From Carnegiea gigantea (lineage: Eukaryota; Streptophyta; Magnoliopsida; Caryophyllales; Cactaceae): 64,000 bases of DNA. Positions 59,664-64,000 of this stretch are shown one piece after another. Position 1 is the first letter of the stretch; each line of letters starts with the position of its first letter. Under the pieces are notes generated by a model. The model saw nothing but the letters and a program-made list of their open reading frames with translations, did no database searches and was not told the DNA's origin. Position numbers and translations under genes: made by a program. The stretch covers positions 1-64,000 of the forward strand of contig JAKOGI010003111.1 of the NCBI GenBank assembly GCA_029747015.1, read 5' to 3'.

Positions 59664-59857
59664 CTAACAAAGAAAAACATATATGAGAATCATACATAAC
59701 CATCATGAAGGAACATGCAAATGTAAGCAACCTGCATTTCTAATATCGTTACTACACTTCTAATATCACTCTAGCAGCATAAAATGGCTCTCACTACCTA
59801 CCATTCTCACCTTCTTATTTCCAAACTCCACATTCCACAAAAAAAATTTCAACCTAT

Positions 59858-59868
59858 CTTCGATACCA
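59858..59868 (-). promoter_or_regulatory. Primer binding site of element C copy 2
   Basis: Sense TGGTATCGAAG, where copy 1 has TGGTATCAAAG and element A TGGTATCAGAG. The leader 59664-59872 otherwise matches copy 1. Confidence 0.75.
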
Positions 59869-59872
59869 AATC

Positions 59873-62583
59873 TGTAACGCCCCAAAGATACGTCAATCAC
59901 TATTTGCATTTCTTACACTAGTTTTCCCCAAATAGGAATGCTAACCCAAATGATTAGGCATTACTGCCGTTCAAACAAGGACAAGGCTTTACTTGTACAT
60001 GATAAACTGAGCCATAATAAACAACATTTACCATCAAAGGCATTCAAACCATTACAACCTATCAAACCATTTCGATAAATATAGAAAGTTTTTCTAACAT
60101 CAAAACCATACAAACATGTCAAGGATTACACCAAAATATAGAATTCTGGGGGGAAAAAAAACAAATACAGCCTCAATACCAAAGTATATTCCATAATACG
60201 GTGATATAACATCTCAATGATACTACACCCCCATTTCATAAAGATTTCCCGGTTCACTTATCCTCTTCAGCTATTCTGCCTGCCTGAGGGTGATTCCCTG
60301 AACACTTTCCCAAAACAAAACATGAAAACATTTTGAAATGTGAGCCGAAGCTCAATACATGCATTCCTGTATTGTTAAACATTTATGGGACAAAAACTAG
60401 TTGGGCCCGTATTACAATTCATTTTTAATTAAACACAGGGAATAAGATGAATATGAAACCGCATTGTCAATTAATATCTGATAGTGAACCCCTGGTAACT
60501 GTTACGATCTAAAGATAGGCGTACAACTGCCAAGCCGATCGAGACCTGGCCTAAAGCCGCGCGGGTAACTGAAGGGTTATGCCGTGTAACTGATAACTGA
60601 TGGGGTCACTAATTATGTAATAAATCACTGATTAAACTGATTCATTGATGTACTTACCAAAACATTATAATCTTGATAAATATGTGTTGATTTCTAAAGA
60701 TACAAGCAATGAACGTATCTGAAATTTTTAAATGTAAGCTCACGGGATAATATTATAAACAAAAGTGGAAGGAATGATAGACTAGGCCTGGATTCTTTAC
60801 AAAATTATCGTTGTAGGAACATACGATCAGTAAAAGTATTTATTTCACAGCTAATAATTTAGAAAAAGCAAAGTAAGCATAACCGAGGCTTAGGAAGAAT
60901 AACTCATAACATAATCATGTGACCTTGGATTGCGACTCAAAACCCCAATATAGAAAGATTAAGAAGTCCCAAAAATCTTTCATTTAGAACACCAAGCTTG
61001 CTTCCCTCAATAGAATTCCCAAAATGAGGCTAGAACTAAAGCATGTCAGTTTTGGTTCATTCTGCACAGTTTCGGTAAAACGATCATAACGTTTTCCACA
61101 GACCTCCGATTAAGGCGATTCAAGAGCCCTTTGAAAGCTAACACACTGAGCTATTTACCCACCAAAAAGCATAATTTTTGGCAGGGCCATGCATTACCAG
61201 TTTATTGCCAAATTCTGCCCTGTTTTCTTAAAATTACCAGCCCTCACAATTTTAGCTTTTCCCTCTCTTTTTCACACAAATTCTCAACTTAAACCATTCT
61301 TTAAGAGCATGTAAGCAATCTTCGGTCCATCCCAACAGCATACAAAATCACCACACTCAAACTCACTTCATAATCATATCCAAAAGAGATCATTTTTCAA
61401 TCAAACACCCACATAAACCAAGCTTAAGGCTAAATTAATCCAAACCATGCATTATTTGCCAAAACCCTAGTTTAAGACCAACTTGGACTCTCTCCAACTC
61501 ATGTGAAATCACCAAAAACATCAACATAGACACCAATAGATTCAAAGATGATCAAATCAAAGATAGAACAATCAAAATCCAACACTTTACCATTAAGCTT
61601 GCATAATCAAAGATTAACCCTGACCTAGCATGACCCAACTTCAACACCACCATGATCAACATCAAAATAACTCTTATTTCTTATCAAAACATCATGATCA
61701 ACGCTCAAAAACATCAAAACAAGAATCAAAACTAAGATAAAAATCAAAGCCAACAAAAACAAATTTCAAGATTACTCATTTTGAGTGCAAATAAGTTGAG
61801 ATGTAGATGAGGTTTAGGGGTTTTGATGATAGAGGATGATAGCTTGAGGTACTAGCATGTCGGGGGGGGTTGAAAACCACCAGGGCTGGCCAGAAAAGTG
61901 GTCGAAAAACACCTAAAAGGGCTGTCCAGCTGTTGCCTGCTGTGAGGAGGGGAGAGAGAGGATAGAGAAGATGAAGTTTTGGATTTGCTTTGCACTTTGT
62001 TGACTAATCTTCTCTTGGCTGAGTTTTTATCTAGTAATGCCACCGTTTAAACTTACCATGGTTAAGTTAACCATGGTAATTAGTGTCAAATCATAGGCAA
62101 ACTTATTGGGCTTTAAAACGGCCAAAATAAATTGGGTTCGGGAATAAAACGCTTCGTAACGATAATGTTTTTACGAAACTAAAAATTACAACTTTGAAAT
62201 GTTACGAAAAACAAAATAAATTACTTAGGTTAAACTCGTTAGGGCCTACTATCAATTCTCCTAAAGTTTTTGTTAATTAATTAAATAAACAATTAAAATC
62301 CAACATGGAATCAGCCGCTGACAAAATCAGGTTAGGTTGTCTACAATTCACCCCTTGGGCTACAGCCCTTCCTCGGACCCTGCGTGAACGCAGAATGCTT
62401 ATGCACTGGCCTGCCCTTTTTTAAACAATTAAAATTCGAATTGCCAAGTGAGGGACCAAATAAAATTTTTCCACCAGGGTGAATAAATGAAATAAATGAA
62501 ATGAGAGAAGAAAAAAAAATTATGAACATGAAGTAAGTAGATAAATGAACATAATTAAATAATTTTAGGATTGGGCTATTATA
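59873..62583 (-). repeat. Element C copy 2, 5' LTR
   Basis: 2711 bp including the SINE. The perfect inverted repeat is at 62053-62079. The minus frame at 61852-62043 is LTR leader, shifted relative to copy 1 by an extra G in a G run. Confidence 0.93.
62304..62422 (+). mobile_element. Truncated SINE, Au-like, copy 2
   Basis: Same 119-base insertion as at 46215, flanked by AAACAATTAAAATCCAA (62287-62303) and AAACAATTAAAATTCGA (62423-62439). Present in both units at the same place, so it predates the duplication. Confidence 0.75.
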
Positions 62584-62969
62584 ACACGACCTACATTGCA
62601 CATGTAGTTCATGTAGTTTCCCAATTTGTGCATACTCCATGTACCACTCATCTTTTGCCTACTAAGCATATTCTCAGGTATCTTCTTGGGATTTTACTAC
62701 ATTTTGCGGCCATTCCATCACCTATTGTTGTCTACTCTGATGCGGACTAGGCTTGATGTCATGATCCAAGTTGCTCTACCACTAGGTAATACAGTATTTT
62801 GCAACACAATCTCATTGCTTGGCACTCGAAAAAACAACCACTATATCAATATCCTTAACTGAAGTTGAACATCACACTGTTGCTTCTACTGTAGCTAAAA
62901 CTATTTGAATTCGTAAGCCCTTGCTTAATCTGGGTATTACCCTCAATTCTCCGGTTAGGGTTTACTGCA
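62584..62969 (+). pseudogene. Ty1/Copia pol remnant, right part (RNase H), copy 2
   Basis: Copy of 46495-46880, with the same frameshifts. Confidence 0.85.
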
Positions 62970-64000
62970 TGTAACACCCCCAGCCCCTAGGCCAGAAGCG
63001 TTACGTTTTCCTAACTTCTTACTTAAATTCTGGGATGAAACGGACAGAGTTTCCTCTGAAAACTAACCGTTTCCAGGCTAAACGCCTTACAATAAGTCCC
63101 TGTAGATTAACGGAAGCATAAACATATAAAACATAGCTCAACGGCCCCACGCCGGAGTTCATAACTCGACGAGCCACCCGTTCGGAGTACACCAAATAGA
63201 ATAGTTCATTAATACAGAAAAAGTAAAAGATAAAATTCAACGGTTCACACAACCGGAGTATTGGGGTTTACATCCCAAGGCATAGCTAAATTAAACCAAG
63301 AAGACATCTAACTAACTTAATGGTTGACTCAAATGGCCATGCAGAGCGACCTTTATACCGTATGCATTACATGAACTAGAATAATCATTTACAGACCTTT
63401 ATAAACTAAGAATACATTAGATGACTTCATTAAACACGTAAGATCCCTTCAAATGGGCACATACGATGCCTTGCAAGCAAGAATAGGTTCCTTCTGGACT
63501 TATCTGACTCAACTTCTTCCTGTCATAAAGAAAACCTGGGAAAAAGGGGAAGGAGTAGTGGGATGAGCAACCACACGCTCAGTGAGTGTCCCCCAACCCC
63601 CTTAAAACCAAAACAATTGCAGGTAATAATACTAATAATAGTCACATATCACGTATTTATACTTTACTATCATATTAGGCAATCATAGTCCCCAAGGAAA
63701 GCTTACCCTCCTTAAAAACTTCATTCAATCCCCTCAACTCGTTCTTAGGTCCTTAATGGCCAATCTTCCTTTCTAACAAACATTCAGACACTTAATCAAG
63801 TAGCACAGGGATGAATATGATGCTTTCAAACACACTTGTGAAAACATAGTGACTCTCATTGTATACAAAGAATAGTTTATAAATCATGCTAACTCCTTTA
63901 ATGCTTATAACTCTCCTAAAAGCTCTTAAAATACCCAATTTTGTAAGAGAGGCTTTGTAAGAACATCCTTTCATAAGATAAGTACCTTGAAAAGCTCAAA
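62970..64000 (-). mobile_element. B-related LTR, 3' part, reversed (copy 2)
   Basis: Copy of 46881-47911, running off the window. Here the continuation that copy 1 loses at the duplication junction might be visible beyond 64014. Confidence 0.8.

Larger units (their letters stand above)
51358..62583 (-). mobile_element. Element C copy 2
   Basis: Duplicate of 35275-46494, with the same target duplication (ACATG 51353-51357, ACACG 62584-62588). It therefore arose by segmental duplication, not by a second insertion. Confidence 0.93.
47926..64000. repeat. 16.1-kb tandem unit, copy 2 (cut by window end)
   Basis: Colinear with 31841-47911 throughout, in the same orientation. The last visible base corresponds to 47911, so about 14 bases of the unit lie outside. 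Whether a third copy or unique DNA follows cannot be seen. Confidence 0.95.

Noticed and set aside
31841..64000. Tandem repeats of 16 kb read as a CRISPR-like, phage or defence system
   Set aside because: Both units consist of plant retrotransposon sequence. There are no short spaced repeats, no prokaryotic gene organisation and no ribosome-binding sites.

Overview
The window is gene-free, repeat-dense plant nuclear DNA, probably pericentromeric or other heterochromatin of a flowering plant. I cannot name the species. I see no intact host gene, tRNA or rRNA. Nearly all of it is nested LTR retrotransposon sequence: Ty3/Gypsy chromoviruses with plant initiator-Met-type primer sites, large non-coding LTR elements, a Ty1/Copia remnant, a solo LTR and a truncated SINE resembling the plant Au family. 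Most open frames are fragments of these elements.

Layout. (1) 1-1360: a TA/TG microsatellite, then a decayed LTR in reverse orientation, of the same family as the solo LTR at 29921-31393. 1361-2380 is unassigned. (2) 2381-31839: a non-coding, LARD-like element (here 'B') arranged LTR-internal-LTR-internal-LTR, with LTRs of about 3.9 kb and internal regions of about 3.1-3.3 kb. Its outer flanks read CGAGT and CGGGT, a plausible decayed target-site duplication. LTR1 is split by a complete 11.3-kb Gypsy element ('A', 3662-14977, TSD CAATA, two LTRs of 3102 bp). LTR2 has lost its 3' end together with the next primer site. LTR3 contains the 1473-bp solo LTR (TSD CTAGA). (3) 31841-47925 and 47926-64000: two head-to-tail copies of a 16.1-kb unit differing at roughly 1% of positions or less. 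The second copy runs to within about 14 bases of its expected end at the window edge.

Each 16-kb unit holds, in order: AT-rich non-coding DNA with degenerate tandem repeats; a reversed scrap of B internal sequence; the left part of a dead Copia pol gene; a complete 11.2-kb minus-strand Gypsy chromovirus ('C', TSD ACACG decayed to ACATG on one side); the right part of the Copia gene (RNase H); and a reversed B-related LTR. C carries gag with two zinc knuckles, protease, RT, RNase H, integrase and a C-terminal chromodomain, so it looks like the Tekay/Del lineage. All are broken by stops, frameshifts and two catalytic changes shared by both copies.

The least expected coding signal is an extra frame between the C primer site and gag (42833-43576 and 58920-59663). 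It follows a good splice-acceptor sequence, and an acceptor plus DPY-V start is also recognisable in element A. Its 181-residue Met-initiated part is identical in protein between the two 16-kb copies although the DNA differs at five sites, all synonymous. The neighbouring gag-protease frame shows five replacement and two silent changes.

Relative order of events: C entered the Copia gene; a SINE entered one C LTR; C lost function; then the 16-kb unit duplicated. A jumped into B LTR1 fairly recently for an element whose pol is so decayed, which suggests it moved using enzymes from other elements.
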